Notes under the pieces: generated by a model
What the model was told of the DNA's origin: nothing
What the model saw: only the letters and a program-made list of their open reading frames with translations
Databases searched by the model: none
DNA from: Gammaproteobacteria bacterium
GTDB taxonomy: Bacteria; Pseudomonadota; Gammaproteobacteria; Methylococcales; Methylomonadaceae
Length of the DNA: 64,000 nucleotides
Reading direction: 5' to 3'
NCBI GenBank assembly: GCA_018830325.1
Contig: JAHJSQ010000025.1
Span: 61,293 to 125,292, forward strand
Made by a program: the position numbers and the translations under genes
Shown: positions 34,900 through 42,148 of the stretch, piece by piece
How positions within the stretch are numbered: position 1 is the first letter of the stretch
How the letters are laid out: every line of letters starts with the position of its first letter

Positions 34900-36861
34900 A
34901 TGAAAATAGAGTCAGTACGAATTCAGAACTTCCGCACATTCAAAGACGAGACGATATTCTTCGATGATTACTGTTGTTTCGTCGGCCCAAATGGATCTGG
35001 AAAATCCACAGTAATGAATGCACTTAACGTGTTCTTCCGTCAGTACAAGGATAGTAAAACTGATTTAAGTAAGCTTTCAATTGACGATTTTCATCATAAA
35101 AATGTTAAGGAGCCAATTTCCATAACGGTCACATTTAAAGAGCTTTCTGATCAGGCGAAAGTTGACCTAGCCGATTATGTCAGACAAGAACGCCTAATTG
35201 TTACAGTAAAGGCAGAGTTTGACGAAGGTACTGAAAGAGCAGAAGTGAAGCAATTTGGCAATCGCCTTGGGATGACTGAATTTAAGGTCTGGTTCGAAGC
35301 AGAAAAGTCTAAACAGCCTGCTTCTGAGCTAAAGAAAATCTTTTCGGACTTACAGGCAAAGTGGCCGGATATCACTAAAGCTACATCAAAAGCTGACATG
35401 GCTAGTTCACTTAATGATTTTGAGTCTTTACATCAAGATCTATGTAGTTTGATTCCGAGTGAAGATCAGTTCTATGGGGTATCTAAAGGAGCTAATCGAC
35501 TCGCACCTCACTTACAATGGGTTTTTGTATCTGCATCTAAGGACTTTTCTGAGGAAGCAGAGGAAAGTAAGAATTCAGCTTTAGGGCAACTGCTTTCGAG
35601 AGCGATTCGAGCAAAGGTTAACTTTTCAGAAAAAGTAACGGGTCTTCGGGATGGTTTAAGGCAAAGTTATCAAGAAATGCTGGAGGAGGAACAGGGGGTT
35701 CTTTCGAGTATTTCTGAATCTCTGGAGAATAAGCTAAAACTTTGGGCGAACCCTAGTGCTACGGCAAAGGTTCTTTGGAAGAACGACGCAGAGAAATCAA
35801 TCAAGATAGAAGAGCCACTTGCCCATATTCAAATAGGTGAAAAGGGTTTTGAAAGTGAGTTGGCTCGTTTTGGGCATGGCATGCAGAGGTCGTATCTTTT
35901 GACCCTTTTGCAAGAGCTAGCTGATATTGAGGATGAAAATGCACCTACCCTTGTAATGGCAATCGAAGAGCCTGAGCTATATCAGCATCCTCCACAAGCA
36001 AGGTATTTGTCTGAAGTATTACAAGATTTAGCTAACGAAAATTCACAAATAATTGTATGTTCTCATAGTCCTTACTTTATTCCGGGCGATGACTTTCACA
36101 GCGTTCGCTTAGTTCGGGAGTTTGGTAATCCATCTTGCTCAAATGTGACTTCACTAACTTATGCTGAGCTATCAAAAGAACTTACCGATGCAGGCGACAA
36201 AGCAGTTAAAGAAACTGGGATGATTGCAAAGCTATATCCAACGTTGCGTCCAGAAATCAGCGAAATGTTTTTTAGTCGGAAGCTGATATTAGTAGAAGGA
36301 ATAGAAGACGTTGCCTATTTAACATCCTACATTCAGCTCATGGGCAAGCTCTCAGACTTTAGACGGTCAGGCTATCACATCATTCCGGTAGGCGGTAAAA
36401 ATGAGCTGCTAAAGCCTTTGGCAATTGCCAAGCTATTGAATATTGAGGTATTTGTCGTCTGTGACGCTGACACAAACAAAACAAGACAAGATGAAATCAA
36501 TAAACATAAAAAGGATAATGCTGCAATCTTACATCTGTTAGGACATGATAAAACCGAAAACTGGCCTGAAGTAGATATTAGTAAGCCCAATTTGAGAATG
36601 TGGAAGACAAATATCACCGATACTGTTGGCCCAGAGTTTGGTGAGGATTGGAAGAAACATGAAGATCAGGCAGCTGCATATTATGGAAATGCAGGTGGGT
36701 TAAAGAAAAACCCTTTGGCAGTATCTCGTGCATTGGAATCAGCTTGGAATGAGGGCTTAAAGTCGACAACATTACAGGAGCTGGTCGATAGCCTTCTCGC
36801 TCAAAAGACACAAGAAGCTAACAAGTCAATGCAGCCGACCGCTAACGCGGCGGCTGATTGA
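34900..36861 (+). CDS. OLD-family AAA ATPase with TOPRIM domain (cassette 1)
   Basis: A 653-residue protein: N-terminal SMC/RecF-like ATPase (RIQNFRTFKDETIFFDDYCCFVGPNGSGKSTVMNAL, Walker A at about 30-37), an ABC-type C-lobe (VMAIEEPELYQHPPQARYLSEVL, then IIVCSHSPYFIP), and a C-terminal TOPRIM nuclease-like domain (KLILVEGIEDVAYLTSY, VFVVCDADTNK). This is the OLD family, which includes phage P2 Old and GajA of the Gabija defence system. A defence role is plausible but unproved, and no GajB-like UvrD helicase follows. The last eleven codons (residues SMQPTANAAAD) lie inside attC1, so the cassette boundary supplies the C-terminus. First cassette, nearest Pc. Confidence 0.85.
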   Translation: MKIESVRIQNFRTFKDETIFFDDYCCFVGPNGSGKSTVMNALNVFFRQYKDSKTDLSKLSIDDFHHKNVKEPISITVTFKELSDQAKVDLADYVRQERLIVTVKAEFDEGTERAEVKQFGNRLGMTEFKVWFEAEKSKQPASELKKIFSDLQAKWPDITKATSKADMASSLNDFESLHQDLCSLIPSEDQFYGVSKGANRLAPHLQWVFVSASKDFSEEAEESKNSALGQLLSRAIRAKVNFSEKVTGLRDGLRQSYQEMLEEEQGVLSSISESLENKLKLWANPSATAKVLWKNDAEKSIKIEEPLAHIQIGEKGFESELARFGHGMQRSYLLTLLQELADIEDENAPTLVMAIEEPELYQHPPQARYLSEVLQDLANENSQIIVCSHSPYFIPGDDFHSVRLVREFGNPSCSNVTSLTYAELSKELTDAGDKAVKETGMIAKLYPTLRPEISEMFFSRKLILVEGIEDVAYLTSYIQLMGKLSDFRRSGYHIIPVGGKNELLKPLAIAKLLNIEVFVVCDADTNKTRQDEINKHKKDNAAILHLLGHDKTENWPEVDISKPNLRMWKTNITDTVGPEFGEDWKKHEDQAAAYYGNAGGLKKNPLAVSRALESAWNEGLKSTTLQELVDSLLAQKTQEANKSMQPTANAAAD

Positions 36862-36871
36862 GGCGTTATAA
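36817..36871 (+). other. attC1
   Basis: R'' GCTAACA and R' GTTATAA bracket arms TCAATgCAGCCGaCCG and CGGCGGCTGATTGA, complementary except for two extrahelical bases (lower case), the hallmark of the folded bottom-strand attC. 55 nt. It contains the stop codon of the preceding gene. Confidence 0.9.
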
Positions 36872-36879
36872 CCCAAAAC

Positions 36880-37269
36880 ATGAATGAGGCTGAGCTAAAA
36901 ATTAATAAATTGGCACAAGGTCTATTGCCATTAGATGATGGTTTGGCTTGGTATGACGAATCTGATACAGAGTCGCGAAATAAAATAATGAAAGCCTTAG
37001 ACCTTTGTATATTCCAGTCACATCCAACAAACGAAGACATTGAGGAAGGAATTAAGAACTCTGGTTTAAAAGAAACTTATTCACCTTGCGTGTTGGTTCG
37101 AAACAAACCATTTAATGACGCAAGAAAAAAAGTGTTAAATATGCCAGAGCCAGATCGGCGTCGTAGTTTTATATTATTTTTATCTATATTTGGTGTCGCT
37201 GATAAGCGGCGTAGAGAGACCCAATGTAAAGGTGGTTGTAGTCATGAATGGCACAATATTGGGTTATAA
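36880..37269 (+). CDS. DUF5958-like hypothetical protein (cassette 2)
   Basis: A 129-residue soluble protein beginning MNEAELKINKLAQGLLPLDDGLAWYD and containing RRRSFILFLSIFGVADKRRRETQCKGGCSHEWHNI. The opening and the RR...LF..ADKRRR.T.C..GC.HEWH end resemble the DUF5958 family, whose function is unknown. The C-terminal C-x3-C-x-H-x2-H group could bind a metal. Single-gene cassette; its TAA lies in the R'' box of attC2. Confidence 0.65.
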   Translation: MNEAELKINKLAQGLLPLDDGLAWYDESDTESRNKIMKALDLCIFQSHPTNEDIEEGIKNSGLKETYSPCVLVRNKPFNDARKKVLNMPEPDRRRSFILFLSIFGVADKRRRETQCKGGCSHEWHNIGL

Positions 37270-37323
37270 CAAGGCGCTCCAGGCGACGCCAAAAAGCGGC
37301 ACGCCTGAGCTTTGTCGTTAAGG
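37265..37323 (+). other. attC2
   Basis: R'' TATAACA, R' GTTAAGG, 59 nt, with the arm pair CTCCAGGCG / CGCCTGAG in between. It closes cassette 2. Confidence 0.85.
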
Positions 37324-37348
37324 CGTTTCCACACTGAGGATCATGCGT

Positions 37349-37684
37349 ATGCAGCAGTGGATTTTTCTTTCCGTAGCAATTGTTAGCGAGGTCATTGCGA
37401 CTTCTGCTCTGAAGGCATCTGAAGGGTTTTCGCGTCTATGGCCTTCGACTATCGTCATCGTTGGCTACGCGGCGGCTTTCTACTTTCTCTCACTCACACT
37501 CAAAGCAATTCCGGTCGGGGTGGCCTATGCAATCTGGTCCGGCGTTGGCATCGTTCTAATTGCGCTGATTGCTTGGATTCTCTATGGGCAAGCTCTCGAT
37601 CTTCCGGCAATCATTGGCATGTCGCTTATTGTGGCTGGCGTCGTCGTTCTCAATTTGTTTTCCAAGGCTATCTCTCACTCATGA
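37349..37684 (+). CDS. Small multidrug resistance (SMR) efflux protein, Qac/EmrE type (cassette 3)
   Basis: A 111-residue, four-helix proton antiporter of the SMR family. It contains the conserved Glu in [15 protein letters not shown] (helix 1), [17 protein letters not shown] (helix 3) and [20 protein letters not shown] (helix 4), very like QacE/QacH and EmrE. Known substrates of the family are quaternary ammonium compounds and other lipophilic cations, so a biocide-tolerance role is likely. GAGG at 37336-37339 fits the second ATG (37349) better than the ATG at 37343. Single-gene cassette typical of integrons. Confidence 0.93.
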   Translation: MQQWIFLSVAIVSEVIATSALKASEGFSRLWPSTIVIVGYAAAFYFLSLTLKAIPVGVAYAIWSGVGIVLIALIAWILYGQALDLPAIIGMSLIVAGVVVLNLFSKAISHS

Positions 37685-37687
37685 TTC

Positions 37688-37754
37688 GCCCAACCCATCA
37701 TTCCACCGGGCCTGCGCAAAAAGCCGCGCAAGCCGGTGAATTCAGACGTTATGT
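37688..37754 (+). other. attC3
   Basis: R'' GCCCAAC, R' GTTATGT, 67 nt, with long complementary arms around CACCGGGCCTGCGC and GCGCAAGCCGGTG. It closes the SMR cassette. Confidence 0.85.
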
Positions 37755-37785
37755 TTACAATCAAGTCTCAAATATGGAGAAAATC

Positions 37786-38199
37786 ATGAGGAAGTTACCA
37801 CTTATTGCAATTGCTGTATTTACAACAGCGGTGGCTCATGCAGAACCGATTGTTGATGTTTTGAAGATAGCCGGTAAATCTGAAAACGAAGTGTCAAATT
37901 ACCTTGGTTCCGCTAGCTCATGCGGCAAGAGTAAATATGGCAATAAATGCCAATATGCGAAAGGCGAAACGGAAGTGGTATTTATAAACGGGAAAGCCGA
38001 TTGGATAACTGTTGATGGAATTGATTCAATTCCATTTACGAAGTCAGTGCTTGCCGCGATTGGTTTGAATGAGGTTAACCCATCATTCAGCAATAACTTC
38101 ACACTTCGCTGGAATTCAATCCAAGGATTGATGGAAGTGTCAATTTTCAAGGGCGATTCCACGTCTGATTATGCGTACATCAAGGTCAAAACAAAATAA
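37786..38199 (+). CDS. Secreted hypothetical protein (cassette 4, first gene)
   Basis: A 137-residue protein with a clear signal peptide (MRKLPLIAIAVFTTAVAHA) and a small periplasmic domain carrying two Cys (SSCGKSKYGNKCQYAKG) that may form a disulfide. The open frame extends far upstream but that part overlaps the SMR gene and attC3. GGAG at 37776-37779 marks the ATG at 37786 (an ATG at 37774 overlaps it). No family recognised. Shares the cassette with the next gene, 24 bases downstream. Confidence 0.7.
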   Translation: MRKLPLIAIAVFTTAVAHAEPIVDVLKIAGKSENEVSNYLGSASSCGKSKYGNKCQYAKGETEVVFINGKADWITVDGIDSIPFTKSVLAAIGLNEVNPSFSNNFTLRWNSIQGLMEVSIFKGDSTSDYAYIKVKTK

Positions 38200-38223
38200 A
38201 CACATAGCAATCAGAGAAAAATC

Positions 38224-38439
38224 ATGGCAACGTTTATAGAGGAACAATTAAGTCATTGCAAAAAGTGTGGCAAAACAACTAAGCACTACAGAAACAATAC
38301 TAAATCTAGTGGTTTTATGCTGTTGGTTCATCTGGTATTAACAGTAGCGACAGCTGGTGTATGGCTGGTTCTTGTTATTTTGTGGAAAGTCTTGAATGCA
38401 AAAATTGGTGGTTGGAAATGCAGCGAGTGTGGTAGTTAA
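38224..38439 (+). CDS. Small zinc-ribbon membrane protein (cassette 4, second gene)
   Basis: A 71-residue protein with an N-terminal C-x2-C knuckle (HCKKCGKTTKH), one long hydrophobic segment (FMLLVHLVLTVATAGVWLVLVILWKVL) and a C-terminal C-x2-C (WKCSECGS). The two knuckles could form one zinc ribbon split by the membrane segment. Similar proteins are common hypothetical genes. No attC lies between it and the secreted protein, so cassette 4 has two genes. Confidence 0.7.
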   Translation: MATFIEEQLSHCKKCGKTTKHYRNNTKSSGFMLLVHLVLTVATAGVWLVLVILWKVLNAKIGGWKCSECGS

Positions 38440-38447
38440 CAAAATCA

Positions 38448-38509
38448 CATAACATGCCGCTCAAAGCGACGCTCCGCTTCGCTACGCGCCCCTTAGCTTT
38501 ACGTTGGGC
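38448..38509 (+). other. attC4
   Basis: R'' CATAACA, R' GTTGGGC, 62 nt, with the internal CTCAAAGCG / CGC..CTTAGCTTT arms and a GCTCCGCTTCGCTACGC tip. It closes cassette 4. Confidence 0.8.
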
Positions 38510-38688
38510 AGTCTTGTCACGGGTCTATTTGGGCTTGGGGTGTTCGAGTTGTAAGTCGGAGGCGATGGAAAGGTCGTTGGTTGTCTCCGTTTGTTTTTTT
38601 CTGTGAGTTGGTTTTGTTGTTTCCGTCCAAATTGTGTGGGCGTTTGGTTTGGGGGAGCAGAATGTCCCCCCAATGAAGAAAGCAGTTT

Positions 38689-38898
38689 TTAGTTGGCCGA
38701 GCTAAGTTGAGAGCCTCTGCCTCGATGGGCATTTATGCGTGAATAAAGTGTCTGTGGGTTCATGTTCAATTGCTTCGCAATTTCCTTGACGTTGTATCCA
38801 CTATCGTATATTTGCTGAAGAAATGCATCTTGATCGCGTCTTGGTAATTGATCGAAAAATGCGCGGTTGAACTCTCTTTGGATTCCGTTAAAAAACAT
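38689..38898 (-). CDS. Small HTH protein encoded against the array (cassette 5)
   Basis: A 69-residue protein, MFFNGIQREFNRAFFDQLPR at the N-terminus and a helix-turn-helix YNVKEIAKQLNMNPQTLYSRI in the second half. It resembles the DNA-binding half of small transposase-like or regulator proteins. The RBS AAGGTGG precedes the ATG at 38896-38898 on the minus strand. Most cassette genes read away from intI; this one is inverted and has its own consensus promoter and a palindrome (see neighbouring entries), so it can be expressed independently of Pc. A GGGGG/CCCCC hairpin at about 38650-38680 lies past its stop but lacks a T-tract. Confidence 0.65.
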   Translation of the reverse strand: MFFNGIQREFNRAFFDQLPRRDQDAFLQQIYDSGYNVKEIAKQLNMNPQTLYSRINAHRGRGSQLSSAN

Positions 38899-38941
38899 AT
38901 TAATACCACCTTGCTATAGTTGATGAATGCTTGTTTTTTCA

Positions 38942-38956
38942 TTATGAAATTCATAA
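38942..38956. promoter_or_regulatory. Palindromic candidate operator in cassette 5
   Basis: TTATGAAATTCATAA, a perfect 15-base palindrome with a central unpaired base. Further TCATAA repeats follow on the same side (CTCATAATG and TTTCATAAC). It lies between the promoter and the RBS of the inverted HTH gene, a natural place for autoregulation by that protein. Confidence 0.5.
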
Positions 38957-38974
38957 TAATCTCATAATGTTTTC

Positions 38975-39003
38975 ATAACACTTAGCTTTCACGAGGCTGT
39001 CAA
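38975..39003 (-). promoter_or_regulatory. Promoter of the inverted cassette 5 gene
   Basis: On the minus strand: TTGACA (39003-38998), exactly 17 bases, TGTTAT (38980-38975). The start of transcription would fall near 38968, about 70 bases before the ATG. Confidence 0.65.
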
Positions 39004-39141
39004 CACCATAATTTGTTTGGCTTGCCAGCCTAATATTTGTGCTGTTGGTGCCAATGCGGGGTTTTATGCTATGCCTCATGCCAATTTAATATCTACAGAA
39101 CAAGGCGTTTTTCGTTGTTTTGGCAAGGTGTGTGTTATCAA

Positions 39142-39264
39142 GCCCAACAAGTCGGTCAAAGGGACGCGCCGCCCGTTGGCGGTTTTGAAGTTTGGTTTTT
39201 TATCAAGGTTCGGTGGCTTCGTTTAAGTCTTACGAGCGGCGCGCCCCTTACCGTAACGTTAGCC
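39142..39264 (+). other. attC5 (long form)
   Basis: R'' GCCCAAC and R' GTTAGCC, 123 nt, longer than the others, with an extended central stem-loop (GGGACGCGCCGC... and GCGGCGCGCCCC). It closes cassette 5. An open frame running through it (39017-39226) is an attC artefact. Confidence 0.9.
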
Positions 39265-39269
39265 AAAAT

Positions 39270-39710
39270 ATGGAACTCGAAGAACTCTACGCTTTGTCGT
39301 GCCGTTTCGCGCCACCAGAGATTGATCTGAGGCAGGCGCAGATTATTGATGATTATGGGCACGAAGATTACGCGAAGATGCCCATCAATCACCAAAAACC
39401 TGATGATGTTAGAAGGGAAGAGTTTGACTACTATGGTTGGATTTACCCCTTCATGAAACCGAAAGACCTTCTGTTCTATTTGTATGCTGTCGTCAGAGAG
39501 TGCCAAAAGGATATGAATCTTGATTGGTTAGATTCATATATGTATTCAATGGACAGAGAGGTCAATGGACTGATGGACATTCTTTCAGAAAAAGAATAAA
39601 AAACAGTTCGTGATGCTTTCAAGCTCATATGGGATTCCGGCGGTGAAAATGGTGCGGACTGGTGGCAGTGCAAAAACCTTCAGCATTTAATTGGAGTTAC
39701 TGTTGAATAA
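39270..39710 (+). pseudogene. Hypothetical protein interrupted by an in-frame stop (cassette 6)
   Basis: An ATG at 39270 opens a 109-residue protein (MELEELYALSCRFAPPEIDL ... LMDILSEKE) ending in TAA at 39597-39599. The same frame then continues for 36 sense codons (KTVRDAFKLIWDSGGENGAD and onward, ending IGVTVE) to a second TAA at 39708-39710, just before attC6. The continuation is well-formed protein sequence, and LSEKE-stop-KTVRDAF reads like a single helix with AAA changed to TAA. So the cassette gene is probably a nonsense mutant, although a genuine 109-residue product cannot be excluded. No named family recognised. Confidence 0.6.
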
Positions 39711-39714
39711 CTCG

Positions 39715-39785
39715 GCTAACACGGCGCTCAAAATTGACGCAAATTCCGCTACGCTCCATTTGCGCAATTTAGCTCGGCGTTATGT
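39715..39785 (+). other. attC6
   Basis: R'' GCTAACA, R' GTTATGT, 71 nt, arms GCTCAAAATTGACGCAAAT / ATTTGCGCAATTTAGC. It closes cassette 6. Confidence 0.9.
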
Positions 39786-39800
39786 GCAAAAGGAGTCGTA

Positions 39801-40142
39801 GTGTTTTCTAAGAAAGAAGATAAGTATCTGGCAGAGTTGTCCAAGAGCGGATATTTGGAAACACCGAGAGAGGAAATACAAACTTCTATTGAGAAAAAAG
39901 GTTATTGGCAAGAGTATGAAGAATGGAGAATCTCTACCATCACCGAATTCAAGATCGAGAAAGAACCATTTAAAGATGAAATGTGGTTTCGTGTTTTTGT
40001 GAAGTGTGACTATGAGTTTGGGTGTGTGTGTCCCACTCTCGATAGAGCAATAGAAATGGCGGTAATGTATCAGCAGCTTATCATGAGGTTGTTTGTACAA
40101 GTAGGCTGGCCATCTTGGGCAAGTAAGGAGCATGTGTCATAG
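39801..40142 (+). CDS. Hypothetical protein (cassette 7)
   Basis: A 113-residue soluble, charged protein (MFSKKEDKYLAELSKSGYLE onward) with an aromatic-rich middle (GYWQEYEEWRISTITEF) and YEFGCVCPTLDRAIEMAVMYQQLI. No family recognised. It begins with GTG, chosen because AAGGAG sits eight bases upstream (39790-39795) and no ATG of suitable spacing exists. Single-gene cassette between attC6 and attC7. Confidence 0.65.
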   Translation: MFSKKEDKYLAELSKSGYLETPREEIQTSIEKKGYWQEYEEWRISTITEFKIEKEPFKDEMWFRVFVKCDYEFGCVCPTLDRAIEMAVMYQQLIMRLFVQVGWPSWASKEHVS

Positions 40143-40152
40143 TGAGCTTGCA

Positions 40153-40239
40153 CATAACAAGGCAATTTCACGCGGACGTCAAAAAGCGTCGTTCGTTCCT
40201 CACTATGCTTTTTGCCTCCGGTGAATTGCGGCGTTATAC
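40153..40239 (+). other. attC7
   Basis: R'' CATAACA, R' GTTATAC, 87 nt, with outer arms GGCAATTTCACGCGG / CCTCCGGTGAATTGC and an inner AAAAAGCGTCGTTCG..CTATGCTTTTT stem. It closes cassette 7. Confidence 0.9.
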
Positions 40240-40295
40240 AGTCAACTTTCCAAAAACTATATCCATTATAATAATTTTATTATAAACTACACTTC

Positions 40296-40691
40296 ATGCA
40301 TAATAAAAGATTCGCTCTATTTGACTACAAAAATGAAAGTGGAAGTAATGACTTCAAAGAGTGGACAAAAACGTTGCAAAAAGTTGAAAGAGCGAAGCTC
40401 AATGCGAAACTTGATATGCTTGAAAAGCTGGGCTCTGATTTGTTCCCACAAGTTCTAACTGGAACTGATACGGCTGGTATTTTAAAGCTTAGGGTAAAAG
40501 GAAATGTTCAACTTAGACCTATGTTGTGCAAAGGTCCTATTAAAAATGATGAAGAGTTTACGTTACTTTTTGGAGCAAAAGAGCGTGATTCTCGTCTTAT
40601 CCCTAGAAATGCAGACGAAGAAGCTGACAACAGAAAAAAGATAATTATTGAAAACCCTAACAGGAGGTGTTCACATGAAAGAATTAGTTAA
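40296..40691 (+). CDS. RelE/HigB-like toxin of a TAC module (cassette 8)
   Basis: A 131-residue protein with the RelE/HigB (Gp49-like) pattern: FALFDYKNESGSNDFKEWTKTL, KAKLDMLEKLG-type helix, ILKLRVKGNVQLRPMLCKGP and FTLLFGAKERDSRLIP. Family members are ribosome-dependent or free mRNA endonucleases. It is the first gene of a toxin-antitoxin-chaperone operon; its 3' end overlaps the antitoxin by 17 bases. No closer promoter than the 56 bases after attC7 is visible, where AT-rich sequence (TATAATAATTTTATTATAAAC) could hold one, so the module may be self-driven. Confidence 0.8.
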   Translation: MHNKRFALFDYKNESGSNDFKEWTKTLQKVERAKLNAKLDMLEKLGSDLFPQVLTGTDTAGILKLRVKGNVQLRPMLCKGPIKNDEEFTLLFGAKERDSRLIPRNADEEADNRKKIIIENPNRRCSHERIS

Positions 40692-41175
40692 GACACTGGT
40701 GGCAGAATTTAATGATAAAGAATATGCCCATGCCTATATGGACGAGTTTTCTAATATGGCTATTGCAGCTCAAATAAAGGTACTTAGAGAACAACGAGGT
40801 TGGACACAAAAAGAACTTGCTGATAAATCTAGCATGAAACAAGAGAGGGTTTGTGCTCTTGAGGATGTGGATTATGATGCCTGGACTATTAAAACATTGC
40901 GTAAACTTGCCAAGGCATTTGATTTAACAGTAAAAATTTCCTTTGAAAAATTTAGCAACGGTATCTTAGATGTTTCTAAAATTAATTCAGAAACATTAAA
41001 AAGAACATCGCGAGAAGAAGATTTAAAGGAATTTTCTTGTAATGAATTTGGTGCTAAAGAGGTTTTCTGGAGTCCGTCCGTTACTACAAAAAAACCTAGT
41101 TTATATCTAGTTCAGACAAACACTGTCGCTGTCAATGATATTGAATATTTTGAATCTAATAGAATAACAGCATGA
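40675..41175 (+). CDS. XRE-type HigA-like antitoxin with chaperone-addiction tail (cassette 8)
   Basis: A 166-residue protein. Residues about 35-90 are an XRE/Cro HTH (IKVLREQRGWTQKELADKSSMKQERVCALED). A long C-terminal part follows (KEFSCNEFGAKEVFWSPSV and onward), which ordinary HigA antitoxins lack; in TAC systems the corresponding tail is the chaperone-addiction segment bound by the SecB-like partner. AGGAGGTG before the ATG at 40675 decides the start over the in-frame ATG at 40648. It overlaps the toxin gene upstream and the chaperone gene downstream by four bases (ATGA). Confidence 0.85.
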   Translation: MKELVKTLVAEFNDKEYAHAYMDEFSNMAIAAQIKVLREQRGWTQKELADKSSMKQERVCALEDVDYDAWTIKTLRKLAKAFDLTVKISFEKFSNGILDVSKINSETLKRTSREEDLKEFSCNEFGAKEVFWSPSVTTKKPSLYLVQTNTVAVNDIEYFESNRITA

Positions 41176-41687
41176 ACAGAGACGCATTACAAAAAGCAAT
41201 AGATAATCTATCAATACAGATGGTATATCTGCATGATTCAGAAGCAAAAATATACAATGATTTTGACCCTCTAATACCAAATCAAGAACTAACTGGACAA
41301 TTCAATATTAACACCAAGTCTTGCACCAAAAAAGAACTTCATGAAGAAGGTGGTGCTGAACATGTTTTTTTGGTTTATCAAACTGAAGCCCGTATGCGTT
41401 ATTTAAAAGGGCCAATTAAGGAAGAGATAAAAGAGGGCTTAGGAAATTATGAACAACTGGAAAAATTAGTAGCCGCTGAAATAGTAGCAGTATTCACTGC
41501 TGAATATTTAATCAAATGCGATGAAGAATTGCCCCATGATGCGATTATGGAATTTGGTAGAATAAATGTACCCCATCAAATATGGCCGTATTGGAGAGAA
41601 TATTGTCACTCAACTTGTGCAAGAATGTCTCTGCCAGTATCTATACTCCCAATGCTTTCCATAAACAAATCTACAGAAAACTGTTAG
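41172..41687 (+). CDS. SecB-like chaperone of the TAC module (cassette 8)
   Basis: A 171-residue protein of the SecB-like family. It shows a beta-sheet region with FLVYQTEARMRYLKG and AAEIVAVFTAEYLIKCDEELP, then the family's closing helix region FGRINVPHQIWPYWREYCHSTCARMSLPVSILPML, matching the SecB-like proteins encoded with HigBA-type pairs (for example Rv1957 in M. tuberculosis) more than the export SecB. In such systems the chaperone binds the antitoxin tail, protects it from degradation and so restrains the toxin. Last gene before attC8. Confidence 0.8.
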   Translation: MNRDALQKAIDNLSIQMVYLHDSEAKIYNDFDPLIPNQELTGQFNINTKSCTKKELHEEGGAEHVFLVYQTEARMRYLKGPIKEEIKEGLGNYEQLEKLVAAEIVAVFTAEYLIKCDEELPHDAIMEFGRINVPHQIWPYWREYCHSTCARMSLPVSILPMLSINKSTENC

Positions 41688-41706
41688 AAAATAGAGTTTA
41701 GCAATG

Positions 41707-41766
41707 TATAACTAAAAAATCCAGCGGACGGCAAAAAGCACGCCGCCGCTGATTTTGGCGTTATGC
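41707..41766 (+). other. attC8, last recognised cassette boundary
   Basis: R'' TATAACT, R' GTTATGC, 60 nt, arms AAAATCcAGCGGaCGG / CCGCCGCTGATTTT with two extrahelical bases (lower case). No attC was recognised after this, so it marks the end of the visible array. Confidence 0.9.
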
Positions 41767-42148
41767 TTTTCTTATCAGACGAATTAAACAATTGCAGGTA
41801 TATTTAGGTAACAATTTAGAACGTAATTAAAAATACTACTAAATCAAAAGGAACCAAAAGCAATCAGGGTCAGGTCTATATTAGTAGTATTGTTTGCTGA
41901 CTAACCATTATTATTTGGTCATAGAGACGCCTGATGCCAATCCTTCGAAAGGTATGCGGCAGTAGAATGGTGTTTTTTTCTGGTTCCCACGGTCCTCCGT
42001 GGGAACCCATACCTTGTCAGCCGAGGCAAGATCGGTATGCATTCCCACGCTGGAGCGGTGGGAACGAGGAAAACGGTCAATTTTGACTTATGTATAACGG
42101 TGAGCGCAGAGCGTGGGAACGATAATTGCCGGGTACTGAATAGTTAAA
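41767..42148. repeat. Post-array gap with a degenerate family A copy (about 41985-42146)
   Basis: After the array comes AT-rich sequence with a GGGTCAGGTCT motif (about 41878), then GGTTCCCACG..CCGTGGGAACC, CATTCCCACGCTGGAGCGGTGGGAACG and GCAGAGCGTGGGAACGATAATT...GAATAGTTAA, a rearranged family A copy without a clear left end or duplication. No gene. Confidence 0.6.

Noticed and set aside
37438..37785. Long N-terminal part of the frame ending at 38199
   Set aside because: It runs antigenically across the SMR gene and attC3; the signal peptide and RBS at 37786 define the true start.
39017..39226. 70-codon plus-strand frame in cassette 5
   Set aside because: Its second half lies in attC5 sequence (IKPNKSVKGTRRPLAVLKF is attC-derived text seen in many arrays), with no RBS.
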